Below, in pieces: positions 23,101 to 34,447 of a stretch of 64,000 bases of DNA. Made by a program: the position numbers and the translations under genes. The notes below the pieces were generated by a model. That model had not been told where the DNA came from. It was given only the letters and a program-made list of their open reading frames with translations, and ran no database searches. Origin of the DNA: Polytrichum commune (lineage: Eukaryota; Streptophyta; Polytrichopsida; Polytrichales; Polytrichaceae); assembly GCA_950295325.1 (NCBI GenBank), contig OX485807.1, positions 20,927,666 to 20,991,665 of the forward strand, given 5' to 3'. Each line of letters opens with the position of its first letter. The first letter of the stretch is position 1.

Positions 23101-24730
23101 TTGTCATTAATGCTTATGCATGTACATGTTGGAGTTCCCCATGCTATCAAGGTGTTCCATGCCATATGAATTTCACTGTGGTTTGTTTATGGCTTGTGCA
23201 AAGCGATTGATCTCCCAACATTTCATTGCTAGGTGCCTTCATTTATGCTTGTATACCAGAGCCCAACATTTTCCTTTAAAATGCACCCATACCCAGACCA
23301 TGCCCATCAACAACGACCTATGCCCACCCATGCCCACCCATAGCATGACATATGCGCACCCATGCCCACACATAGCATGACATGTGCCCACCCATGCTAT
23401 TCAAATTGCGCCCATGTATTCAAAAATTGTGTAATATGTAATTTTTTCCTCTCGCTCCCTACCACTTTACAACATCCTCTCTTTCTTGAGTTTTGGAATC
23501 CTCTTGGCAGGACTGGGTTTAAGGTAGGGTGGGAAAAGCAGAAGCACAAGAAAGTGACAAAAAAGAGACCGAGGATTCTTGGGAGCCCAGGGACACACTC
23601 AAGAAGGAGGAGGAGGAGAACAAGAAGAAGACACACTGAAGGATGGACTCACCTTACTGGGTGAAGGTGATTCAGTGCTCTTACCCTCGGAAGCATTGAA
23701 TGAGAGCTCATTCAATGACCCCTTCCAATATCCTTTGCTTTAGCCCATGCTCACCCATGAACAATAATATCGAACCCATGCCCACCCATGAACAATAATA
23801 TTGCACAAACAATAATATCGCATGAACAATAATACCCATGAACAATAATATGGGCATGGTGGGCATGGTGGGCATGGGTATGGGCACCCAATGTAGGGAT
23901 CTGTTGTAGACATAGTGGCCGCCATCTAGTCGCGTACGAGGAAGACATTTCCCTGTTCAATGTCATCATATCAACATTGTGTGATACAATACCGAAACTT
24001 GGTTTGGGTGGAACTTTGGCTTAGGCAACCTTCGTCAATTCCGATGATGAGCATGTCAAGAAGGTGGTGAAGAAAAATCGATTGAGTACATAAATTTAAC
24101 CCTTTTTTTTCCTTCTAAATTCTCCTTAGTGTTTGACATTCATAGCTTGAGAAGTGCCTACTTGAAGTCTAACATTTACAATCTTGTTTGCAGAAAAAAC
24201 AAAAGGTGATGTGAGTACTCCTCCAAGTTTTATGGTTTAGCCTCTAGATGCATAGGGTGTTGCAAATATTTAAACAAATTGTTTGTCATCCTTTCATATA
24301 TGACAAGGCGGATGAGTGCATTAATATTCATGCTTAGGCTAAATTAGTTTATGACTAATTTATGGCTATGGAGTTGTTTGTGTGAGTGTGTGTGGTATGG
24401 TTCTAATTTTGCATTTTCATTAATAATAAAATGGCCATTGTGTTGTGTATGCAATTTATGTTTTTGCCCCATACCCATCTTCTTCATACATTCAAACAAC
24501 TCCATTGTGATTATCCCTCTACAATCAAAGTGATAAATAACTTCAAATTGTGTAACACTATTTGGATCTTGGGCTGCCTTTTAAACTACCACAATCAATG
24601 GACATTGATCAATGTGGGCAATTTCTCTTATATTTCCATCTATGCTCAAAAACTTAAGCTCTTTTCTTCCAAAACGTTGCCATCATTGCATTTCTCAAAC
24701 CCACGTGATTTAAAAATAAAAAAGTTAGTC
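23040..24730. repeat. Dispersed repeat, copy 1 (pairs with 51,900-53,560), probable Plavaka-like element 3' region
   Basis: Many blocks are shared in the same order with 51,900-53,560: 'CTCCCAACATTTCATT', 'AGGTGCCTTCATT', 'TGTGTGATACAAT', 'GGGTGGAACTTTGGC', 'CATGTCAAGAAGGTGG' and 'TTGAAGTCTAACA'. Since 23,040 follows directly on the Plavaka-like fragments, both copies are probably 3' parts of that family. This copy has an extra insertion at about 23,255-23,912. The other copy has a hAT-type MITE. Confidence 0.72.
23255..23912. mobile_element. Insertion with CATGCCCACC-type terminal simple repeats
   Basis: Relative to the copy at 52,090-52,105 this about 660-bp block is extra, so it entered after the repeat dispersed. 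Its two ends carry the same words in inverted orientation (CACCCATACCC...CATGCCC at the left; GGGCATGG...GGGTATGGGCACCC at the right). A CATGAACAATAATAT array is present near 23,750-23,850. No target duplication is clear and no superfamily is assigned. Confidence 0.5.
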
Positions 24731-25099
24731 TAAATCATGCTCAACACTTGGAATTCGTTGGCTCGAATTCTCAACATTCCTAACCATTGAGGTAACTTAG
24801 AATTTTGACCGAGATCTTGTCGCAGTCATTTCACATGGGATTGATTGAGGCATTACTGTAATCAATGTAAACCTGAGGAAAAAAAGTTAAAGCGAAGTGA
24901 ACATGCATGCAAATGAGGCTCCCCTCAAGAACAAGAAGTCACCTTTCTTAGTGCTCTTGACTTGCCTATTATGTGAGGAAAGACAAACACAAGGAACACA
25001 ACAATCGCATGGAGACTACACTACTTATGGTATTTAGTGTCAGTTGCTATTTGAAATTACGTAACACTATAACTTCCTTTTTATAGATTTTAGTTTTTA

Positions 25100-25310
25100 C
25101 CAACAAAGATTAGTTAGGTTGTATGCACAATTATACAACATGAATGACTTTACTTTGGTAAAAAATTACATTACAAGCAAAAAGTTATAGCTCCAAGGTA
25201 ACCCCAAATAGTAAGTGACACTAAATACCTTAAACGGTGTAGTTGAGTCACTAATTGAAGTTTGGAAAGACCCAAGGAAACACTCTTCACATTAATGCAG
25301 TGTGTTACGA
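25100..25310. repeat. Dispersed repeat, copy 1 (pairs with about 36,370-36,545)
   Basis: Shared blocks with 36.4-36.5 kb include 'GCAAAAAGTTATAGC', 'GTGACACTAAATACC', 'GTGTAGTTGA' and 'CTTCACATTAATGCAGT' (or CCTCACATTAATGCAGT), in the same order. An inverted copy of the 'GGTATTTAGTGTCA' block occurs at about 25,030, so the repeat may be one end of a fold-back element. Confidence 0.6.
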
Positions 25311-25394
25311 CAAAGCGTTCCCACGTTCCCCACGTTCCCCACGGTGGGGTTTAGGGTTTGGTGCAACATTGGTTTTTGGGTGGAGAGGTGGGAG

Positions 25395-28300
25395 ATTTGG
25401 GAAGGGCGGTGAGAGCTCACGTGCCTCGATCTCTACCGCCGTGGTGAGATTTGGCGATGGTGACTTGAGTTTTGGGAAGTTAAATGGGTGATTAGTTGTG
25501 GGTGTTTGTCAGCTTTAAATATGCGGAGCGAAGGGTTATGAGGTGTGGAAGAGGTTGTCGATGCGCAGTCTGGTTTGGAGATGCACTTTTATATTTGTGT
25601 TCCTAGGTTGGGAGAGGATTCCCAAGTTCTCAGAAAACTGGATTTCCTTCGTGACGCCATCGGTGTTGAGATTCTCGGAAATCCGTCTACAAAATAACCA
25701 TCGGATTTGGAATATATATCGATATGGCTGTTCCACCCCGCCAAGAGCAGCGTCCGAGTAAGGTGGGTTTTATGATATCGTGAAGGGTTTGAGAGGATTT
25801 TGGAATGTAGTTCTCGAATTCGGCAGTTGGTCGGTTGTGGAGTGCACGGGCTAATGCATCTTCCGACCTCGGTACTCGACAGAATTTTGTTCTCACACTC
25901 TGGACGAAGGCGTGCCTTTGTTTTCTGTCGGGGATTGACAGTTTGTGGTGTGGCAGTGCACAGGTTATGATCTGTATAAGCAAGGCAGGTTTATTTGAAG
26001 AGATTTTGTCAGATAAACATCTCCAAGTGTTGCTGTTGGAGGAACGCAAATGCATGCGGGGTCCACTAAGTTGCGTTATGTGAGGATCTTAATGATTCGG
26101 ACAACGTTTAGCAAGGGAAACAGCTTCATGAAGCGGAGCGTAGTGTGAAAGAGTTTGGAGTGGCTGGATCTTAAAGGTGGAAATCTAAGGGATTCGTACA
26201 GGAGCGAAATTGGTGGAGATTGCGTGCAACAGGGGATATTTGAATTTGGAGGTATTGAGGGTACAGGTGGTAGAAAGAGCAAGCAGAGAGGCAGGAAGAT
26301 GGCATGGTGGGAGGATTACGTGAGTGATGAGGTGATGGGAACATTTGCGCCTATAGTGGTGTATTGGTTGTACTCCGGGTGTTACCACATGCTGCCACGG
26401 ATGGAGAAGTACCGATTGCACTCGTTGGAGGAGGAGGAGAAGAAAAACATCATGAGTGTACCTGAGGTGGTGAGGAGTGTGCTTCTCCAGCAGGCCATCC
26501 AAGTTTGTGTTGCTCTCGCTCTCTTCAAGGTATGACTTACTATTACGCATATCGTACCCCCTTCTTTTGCCCTATCCTTGGAGATTTGCAGGTGCTCTCC
26601 TTAACCTCAACAATGCTATCGTAGTTCGGACGATGCGCATTTCTACGAATGTAGACGATGTGGATGTTGTTACCAGGACAGAATAATCCAAATTCGGTCT
26701 GATTAGAAACGCCCGTTTTCGTTGGCTCACAGTAAATGTCCACTCAGCCTTCTCACCCGATTCTTGTTGCTGATGAGGGACCTTACACCTTGTCTTAAGG
26801 ATTTCCATAAGTTGAAGTTAGGTCATGTGAAGGCTTGTGATCAGGTCTTTACATCGAGGGATTAGTTGGAGAGTTGCAGAGTTCCTTTGAATTAGACGAT
26901 AACTGTGAAGGTGCATTTTACTGACTGAACAACTAAAAGTCCGTGGAGTATGTGATAGGTCCTCAGTGCTATGCAAACTGTATCGATTGGGATGCTCTGG
27001 TTAACCATTTCCAACGGACAAAAGAGGTTAATGCGTGTTCTGGTGGTCCTAATTCATGATACTTAAGAAGTAGGGGAGGTTCATACATTCTGCATCTGCT
27101 CTCATCCTGCAATTTGCCACAACTAAATTAGTATCAAAGAATTTGCCAAATTAAGCTGGTTTCCAGATGCCACCACTGCGAGAAAGTCATGATCCTTTCA
27201 GTTAGTTAGGCGTGTTACTTGCTATGCAAGAGCCACGTTGTGGTTCTAAGAGTGAAGGGAATTCAAGGGTTCCTATACTTGAGAAGGGACAGGGTACCAC
27301 TCATGAATAACAGTCAATTGCAGCATGGAGACCAGTTGGTACATAGCCGACCAAAAAGTAGCCACCTCAGCTACATTGTCCTTGGACTAGCTAGAGTACC
27401 ATAGAGATAATGCATTGTCTGTAAATTGGCTGCCTATTTCAATTTGATGTGAAATTGGACTATGGATACAGAAGCAAGTGATTCATGGGATGTTGTTGGT
27501 TGGGTGTGTGGATTCCTTAAATGTATACATGTGAAGGGTTACGATCTGCCACTAATGTGTTTTATTTGATGGGGTTTGAGCAGATTACAGGACAACAGGA
27601 GAAGGTGCAGCAGCCGAGTGTGTGGGTGGCGTCGCTGCAATTTTTTGCAGCAATGATTGTTATGGACGCATGGCAGTATTTTATACACCGGTTGATGCAC
27701 ATCAACAAGTTTATGTACAAGCACGTACACTCTCATCACCACCGCCTGGTTGTGCCATATGCTTTTGGAGCTCTTTATAATCATCCTTTGGAAGCTCTAT
27801 TGTTGGACACGGTGGGTGGGGCGTTGTCATTCCTTTTGACAGGAATGACTCCTCGGACTTCGGTGTATTTCTTCACGTTTGCAACTATTAAGACCATCGA
27901 TGACCATTGTGGGTTATGCTTACCATATAATCCATTTCATTACATTTTTTGGAACAACACGGCATATCACGATATCCACCATCAGTTGCACGGTTTGAAG
28001 TACAACTTCTCGCAACCCTTTTTCATATCATGGGATAAAATCTTTGGGACGCACATGCCATACGTCGTTCAGAAAAGAGTGGAAGGTGGTCTGGAAGTAC
28101 GACCAGTGAAGAAGATGGAATAGGTGACCTTTTTCTCATCTGTTTGTTTTGGTCCTGCAACCCCTGGGAGTTGCTGACATGTATTGTTTCTCCCACTGGG
28201 AGGTGTGACTTGTGAGAAGATTTATGAGTAGGTTTAGAATTAGAAATGGAGACGCTGCTTTAAATGTAAGCAGTGACTTGAGATAAGGATATTAGTTTGT

Positions 28301-29106
28301 ACAAAACCATGAAAAGTGATCCAGAGAGCTGTACACGAGATAGGGTCGTGTTGCTCACACTCATTGATCTCATAGATAGCCATATTTTCTTCCAATGTAG
28401 GTGGCACTTAGGCTGGTTGAATTTTTTAGAGTTTGTATTTTATACGAGGCTTGTTTTCTTTGTTGAAGCCCTGGCCTGAGGCTTCAGCTTTTGAAGGAAA
28501 AGTTATACAGCAGGTTAGGAGATGGAGGTTTATGTAATTGCACGATATGCATGATACAAAGTGAAGAGGTGAGGTCCTGGAAATAAATGGTTACCACAAT
28601 ACACATTGCAACAGAAAGTGGTGCCAGAGGCATTGAAGTAACATTGCACTGGTGGTTTTGTGGCACAATTCTTTATGGAATGAAATTTGTCCCAGCATTA
28701 TGAAGTTATGTACTGGTAAGACAGTCTGAAGGGTTAACTGTGTGTAGGTAGCAATAGGGTCTTAAAATGGTTTCACCTCCGTGTCAGTTGTGTAGCAGGT
28801 TAAATAATGTAGGTGCTCTCCTCTTTAGGTATGTGTGCTCTAATTGAGGAACTAGCTGTAAAACATGAGTACGTACTCTGCTATCAACAGTGTTCTCAGC
28901 CTGACAGGAGGCAGTCTTGTAATCTTTGATGCAAATTTGGAGAAATGTGTGAAAGGACACTGGTTTAGAGAGAAGTTTGTGACAGGCTTTGCATCTTGGT
29001 GGTGCAGTTCTTGCTGTAGTTCATGTGGACAGAAGTGGAGAAAGTGTCACTAATAAGCTCAAATCTGATTCTAGGTCTTCAACTTCACTCAAAGATCAAA
29101 TTTATG
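25395..29106 (+). repeat. Segmental duplication, copy 2 (pairs with 1,371-5,084)
   Basis: It is collinear with copy 1 over 3.7 kb, including the 5' flank, both exons, the whole intron and the 3' flank. Differences are mostly scattered substitutions and small indels in non-coding DNA. A gene plus flank was therefore duplicated, not a processed transcript. Confidence 0.92.
26299..28123 (+). CDS. SBH: Sphinganine C4-hydroxylase (sphingoid base hydroxylase), copy 2
   Basis: Exons 26,299-26,529 and 27,584-28,123, with a phase-0 GT-AG intron of 1,054 bp, encode 256 residues. The protein is identical to copy 1 except Leu instead of Val at residue 43, by my reading. All three histidine boxes and the C-terminal 'EVRPVKKME' are kept. 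The intron is conserved almost as well as the exons, so the duplication is recent. Both copies retain start, stop and splice sites, so both are probably expressible. The enzyme is an ER di-iron hydroxylase making 4-hydroxysphinganine for ceramide and GIPC synthesis. Confidence 0.95.
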
Positions 29107-29825
29107 CGGGTACCACATTATGTCTATATAGTTAAATTGAGTTAGTCTAATTTTCTTGCACCCAAATTATTGTGGTAGAAACTACAAAATACAGAAAGAG
29201 CCACATGCATATCTTCATTGCAAAAAGAAAACATATATGTATGTTGGAAGACTAACGGGCTTAAGCGCTGACCTACCATGCACAAACATGGAGATAGACT
29301 AGAGGAGCACAGGGAGCAATGAACAGGGAGAACCGACTGCTAGTTACAGGTGAACCAGTTGAAGTTTGAAACTTCAGAAGAATGACGCATCACTTTAGAG
29401 GAATTTGTAGAATATACCTCAATTTAGTGAAGAAAACTAACATGTAAACTCGTACCTTACACTTCCATCCATGCCTCGTCATCCAAGCCCCCCTCATCCA
29501 AATTAGGTTAACTACTTGAAGTGGTTAACTGTAGTTAGGGTGGGCCCTTTTGACACCACCTCCTGCTCCGCTTGCTCCTGCTCCCGCCCGTTATTGCTCG
29601 CTTCTCCTCGCTCTCACCAAGGTGCGAATAATTTTTTGAGATGAGCTTTGCACAAGTTAGGTTTTGAGATTGTTTTCTGGTGTGAGGGATGGAGCCTTTG
29701 ATGACAGAAAAGCGGATTTCTATGAAGCCTTTGGGTTTGGGATGTTCCATGTTACACACCCTCAGGTTTTTATTTGTTGTGGGTTTAAGGTTTGCATTTT
29801 GATCTGTGACTCTTCATTCCTTAGA
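29107..29825. other. Intergenic DNA, no gene supported
   Basis: It lies between hydroxylase copy 2 and the 3' end of the F-box gene and probably contains the F-box 3' UTR. No repeat or inverted repeat was recognised. Confidence 0.4.
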
Positions 29826-30542
29826 TTAGAAGACTGGCATTGTATCTTCGAGAGTAATACTACATTCGATGGGTATCTGGTCCATGAGGTAAAAACATCC
29901 TCTACACCACACCATGGAGGCTTTGCTAAAATGGTTTGAGCTTCTGGGGACGACGCCCGCACTCCACTGCTTGGATTTCGAGTCATAAACAGTCACCTTG
30001 CGAATACAAGCTCCGGTAGATGCAACATTCATGGTTAGAATCTTGTAAGTGTCTGCTTTCCTGTCATAGGTCAGCCCAAAGTGGTCAACTGTCTTCTCTG
30101 GGTGCTGCGGGAGACGTTTCCACTCCTTTGTAACCGGGTTACAAATGTAAAAATCTGTGGAGGTCAATTCCCCCCATCGGAATCCAAAACAAACAAGACC
30201 GTGAGAGGATGCAAGAACTCCCACATTCGGGTCAGGTAAACAAGGAACAAATAGTAGATTCCACTTGTCAAAATTGATGTCGTATGCGGAGAACCTCTGC
30301 TTGCTTGTCGATACTATAAACCATGGCTGCTTACGGGGAGAAACTTCCGCGTGCAGCTTTCTGAACCTCGGAGCTGTAAGGATGTCACTCCATTTCTTGC
30401 AAATTGTTCTCATTCGAAGCAGGCTCTCCAAAGGGAGAAACGCAAGAGTGTGCTCCAGTAAATGCTCCGGTAGACTGCCCCACACTGACGCCTCCATTTG
30501 TGATGAAGACCATCCATTGTTGTACTGAACATTTGATTTCAT
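29826..30542 (-). CDS. F-box protein with kelch/FBA-like repeats, short C-terminus
   Basis: A single exon of 238 residues from the ATG at 30,542. An F-box lies at about residues 20-60 ('VWGSLPEHLLEHTLAFLPL', then RMRTICKKWSDIL). After it come motifs typical of plant F-box/kelch proteins: 'GLVCFGF', 'YICNPVTKEWKRLPQ' and 'VTVYDSKSKQW'. Such proteins recruit substrates to SCF (Skp1-Cullin-F-box) ubiquitin ligases. Family members are usually 350-450 residues; this frame stops at 'EDTMPVF', so the C-terminal half of the propeller seems missing. It may be truncated, spliced to an exon I cannot see, or a pseudogene. The in-frame ATG further upstream (30,596) is less likely, because the family begins shortly before the F-box. 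Confidence 0.78.
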   Translation of the reverse strand: MKSNVQYNNGWSSSQMEASVWGSLPEHLLEHTLAFLPLESLLRMRTICKKWSDILTAPRFRKLHAEVSPRKQPWFIVSTSKQRFSAYDINFDKWNLLFVPCLPDPNVGVLASSHGLVCFGFRWGELTSTDFYICNPVTKEWKRLPQHPEKTVDHFGLTYDRKADTYKILTMNVASTGACIRKVTVYDSKSKQWSAGVVPRSSNHFSKASMVWCRGCFYLMDQIPIECSITLEDTMPVF

Positions 30543-32805
30543 TGTAACATATAGAGGTGGGCAAATAAGTGAGGGCTTCGAATTCAAGATGGACAATTAA
30601 ACTCTTGGTGTAATCCACAGACAGCACCAGCACAAATAGAAGGGGGAGAAAAGTTCTGATTTCAGCAGCACGAGATTGGGACTTAGCACGAAAAGAGATT
30701 CGCTCACTTGTAAGCCTCTGAATGTAAGGAAAACAGTCTGTTAACTTAAAGGGATTTTCATACTCCTAAGGGAGACGAAACAAACGAAACATGGAGACAA
30801 TAGGAGTGGCGAAGTAGAGCCTCGTTAGAGGTGGAAAAAAAAATCTGACACTCTGCTTAACACTAAGACATTGCTTACTACAGGGGGGCGTAGTAAACAG
30901 GTGCAATAAAAAACTTGACAGCGACTGGACTTAGGTACGCGGAACTTCTGAATAAGAGATAGCGATGAGCTCTATAAGACACAGGAGCTTCAAAGAGAGA
31001 GAGAAGCGGCAAGCAGACTCTAATTCGAAGCCGATGGTAGAATATCAAAAAATAGAGACAGGAATGTGAATTTCAAGAACCGGACACATTGCTCGTTCTT
31101 TTGAATTGAGCTGAAGTGGCAGTCAAGCAACTCATGCTTGACTACCGGAAACGAAGATATTGTTTCGTTCTTGCAGCTGAAGTAGGTTTAAGCAAGCATG
31201 GGAAGGCATGCTCATCTGACCATGATTTGATAGAGGTGAGAAGCCTACCTTGAGGTTTCTTGAAGCTACTTCTACAGACAGAGTAAGAGTCTCTTTCGGG
31301 GAGCAAAATTGTAAATAAATTCACCACATTGAGTAGAAAAATTGAGACAGTGTGCACAAGTGCATACGCATCAACAGTCAAAGAGAAAACCGAATTTGCA
31401 GAGCAGTCGGTCACCAGAAGTTGAGCAGTGCTCTAATTCTGTTCTTAAGCGTCGTTCATCATCAACTGCCGTACTTCAAAGAAAGCAAAAATTAGGTGAA
31501 CTTGTATGACTGGTTATTCCAGATTATAGGTTGCCGCGAGACAAGATTGTGATTCTCGTACAGTTTCTGGTGATAGACGCAGCAAAAAACACGGATTGAA
31601 CCCTCAAACGGCTGCAAATATCTAGTAAGAGCTAAGGCAAGAGAGCAACAACAAACACCTAGGAGTGGAGTTCCTCAAGGGAGGATAGGGAATTGCAACA
31701 GGAGGAAGTCACTCACGTCTGTTCAGGAATCGGCTCCAGCTTCAGCTTCAATGATTCTTAAAGCTTTAGAATTTGAGTGGCATTCAGAGTTTCAACAAAA
31801 TTCCCTCCCACCACTTCTGTGTTGGCTTCTTACTGACAAGACTGTCGGAGTTTTTTGTTCTTGTTTTTCTTTCTTTTCTTTTTTTCTGAGCAAGGGAGAA
31901 AAAGAACAAAGGAGTTCGTTCTTCAGTCAGATTGCTACTCCTCAAGCGAAGTTGACTATGTCAGAAAATTATGTTTTGACTTCATCGTTACCTTACTCAA
32001 GGGATTGGTTCTTTTGTGTAAGTAGCTGAGTGTTGTGAAGGGGGTTGGTGATCATTGATCAACAGAATTCCGACTGTTTAATTAGGAGTCTAAGAATCAC
32101 TTTATGATATTGTTTGTTTTGATCCCCACTTAAATTTCCTGTGTTGTTGTTGTTGCTATTGTCTACTTGCCTGTAATACATTTCAGCCCTCTCCGAGCCC
32201 ATGGATGAGTTGGTGATTGGTCTTTCAAGATATATGATCTGAAGTACTTACACCTTGTTGCAAGAAGATTAATTACCTGCAAAAATCTTTGGGGCTGGGT
32301 GGTTTTGGCTCCTTCAAAAACTGGGGCTCTACTATTATTTATTAATTATTTCATTTGTGTCAGCTAGGTGTCAATTTCTGCAATTTGACTTGTTGGATGA
32401 CACTATCAATGACAGATTGATCAAACTTTAAGGGAGTTGCAATTTGAGAGCTCATTGCGGTTTGAGTTGCGGTATGACACATTCACAAAGCATACCAGGT
32501 AATGAAACATAGACTTACAAACATTTTGGTAGCTTTTATGTCTGTGTGTTATAGTGTCCGAAAAGTTTTTGGGCACAGTCGGTCAATATACTAGTGATTC
32601 TAAATCCAACCACTTATGATGTGATTGTGATTGTAAGCGGTAAATTTTGTTTATAACCTTCATTTCGGTTGAGTTCATATTAGGCACCTCTAATTTTTAA
32701 GTATCGCAACACAAGAATGTGCATTATGCTTTCAATTACATCATTCTAGAGGAGATATGATATGTTTGGTTTATAAGTACTCTATGTTGAGATTTTGTGG
32801 TATTC
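30543..32805. other. Region upstream of the F-box gene, no coding sequence recognised
   Basis: It probably contains the minus-strand promoter and 5' leader of the F-box gene. The plus-strand open frame at 31,751-32,029 has no family features and is interrupted soon after. No mobile element ends were found until the Tc1-type TIR at 32,808. Confidence 0.4.
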
Positions 32806-32807
32806 TA

Positions 32808-34445
32808 CAGTGACTCACAAAAGTTATGGGCCACCCTCTATGAACGTGAAAATTAGAAAATATCTTCTAAACTAAAGAGAATTAATAGGTAAGATTAGTC
32901 ATAGAGACAACATTTGCTGTGAGGAACATGTGGTTACAATTTCATTAAAAAAAATTACATTGAAATGAGAAATTAAAAGAATTGTGCAACAACCATGGCC
33001 AAGAACTTTTGTTGATTTGATATGAAATCATGAAAACACAAACTAAACTTCATCAAAGTGTATGCAATGAACTTGAAAGCTAGTAAGTAGCGGATGGTAC
33101 ATCATCTACAAGTCTACCAACGTGTGTATCCACCCTTAGCTGTAAGAAGATCAACCACCCTTGTTGGCATTGTACAAATGAGCTTCTGTACATATTCCAC
33201 TTCAATGTTCTGCCAAACGACCTGGATCTTCTCCCACAAGTCATCTTTGCATGTTGGCGAAGTGCCAGACAACCTTAGGCGTCTATCTACTTCATTCCAC
33301 AAGTGCTCGATGGAATTTAAATCGTGAGATTGCGGTGGCCTCTCCAATACAGGAAAATACTGCCTCCCCAACCATCGTTGCACAAGACCAGATGTGTGTT
33401 TTGGGTCATTATCGTGTTGGAAGATCACTTGTGCTTCATCAAGATCTTGTCTCCCAATGGTATCCAGCAATTGCGAATCCAAAATGTCAAGATAAACTTG
33501 CAAATTCATGATGTCATCAATGCGGTAGAGATTTCCAACACTTGCCCAACTCATGCATCTCCATACCATAATTCTACCACCACCATGTTTAACGGTAGGC
33601 TGCACATGACAATCACGAAGAGGCTCTGTAGGATTCTTCCAACACCACAAACGGCCATCTGAACCAAAAACATTGAACTTTGATTCATCTGACCAAATGA
33701 CATGACTCCAATCTTCCACTTCCTATTCCTTTAAAGCCTTTGCCCATCGTAAACGCTTCTGTCTATGTTTTTTTGTCAACAATGGTTTCTTCTTCTTCAC
33801 TCTAGATCGAAGCCCTTGCCGCTGGAAACATCGACGGACAGGCTCGTTACACAAACGAAGACCCTGAGCTCGCAACTTACGACCTACAACTACTGCATTT
33901 CCTGAATTTGGCTCATTCAACATCCTCACAGCAAGTCTTTCATCACGTATGCTCAGAAGACGTGGTCTTCCTGGTCGTGGACGATCATGCACCCATCCAT
34001 CTTCTTTGTATCATACTAGAATGCCCCCAACTGTGCTACGAGGAACGTGAAATTGACCTGAAGCGTTGAGAGAATCATTGCTCACTCAAAGCTATAACTT
34101 GTGAACGCTTATAAAAACTAATTTTCGTCATCTTAACCACTCAAAGTTGTGAAGGCTTGCAACATATGACATGTAAAAGCTCTCAAAGATCTCTATGCAC
34201 ATAGAATACACAAGTGAAGCAAGAAGCCACTGGAATCAATATATGTAGTTGGCCACCTTCAAGATTCATTGAACACCTCGTACAAAAATGCAGCACGTGT
34301 ATCATCCACAGGAAGCCAGTTGCTACTGCAGTACATGATGATGATTCAGCATGCCAAATCTAGAGTGAAGATTCATCGTTTTGAATTTTCAGTTGCATGC
34401 CAAGTGGCTTCATGTTCACTGGCCATGAACTTTTGTGAATCACTG
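32808..34445 (-). mobile_element. Tc1-type (DD34E) DNA transposon, 1,638 bp
   Basis: Terminal inverted repeats begin CAGTGACTCACAAAAGTT (left) and CAGTGATTCACAAAAGTT (right, reversed). They stay similar for about 27 bp and are flanked by TA (32,806-32,807 and 34,446-34,447). Size, ends and TA target are those of Tc1/mariner. A third, inverted copy of the end motif (CAAAAGTTCTTGGCCA, reversed) lies at about 32,997-33,015. The single gene inside is on the minus strand and broken. Confidence 0.93.
33114..34085 (-). pseudogene. Tc1-like DD34E transposase, broken by two in-frame stops
   Basis: One continuous minus-strand frame contains, in order: a helix-turn-helix fragment 'VPRSTVGGIL', the 'DRPRPGRPR' GRPR-type linker, a second basic HTH region, and the catalytic domain. 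The triad is Asp in IWSDESKF, Asp in FQHDNDPKHTS and Glu in LNSIEHLW. Exactly 34 residues lie between the last two (DD34E). Stops are TGA at 34,011-34,013 and TAG at 33,723-33,725; a further TGA at 34,086-34,088 precedes the fragment, so the N-terminus is lost or shifted. The rest is well kept, including the C-terminal 'GGYTRW'. Plant mariner-like elements are normally DD39D, so a DD34E Tc1 type is unexpected here. Confidence 0.9.
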
Positions 34446-34447
34446 TA

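Noticed and set aside
1371-29106. The two 3.7 kb direct repeats as LTRs of a giant retroelement
   Set aside because: Each copy contains a complete intron-bearing host gene, there are no LTR ends or primer-binding site, and the DNA between holds unrelated elements with their own boundaries.
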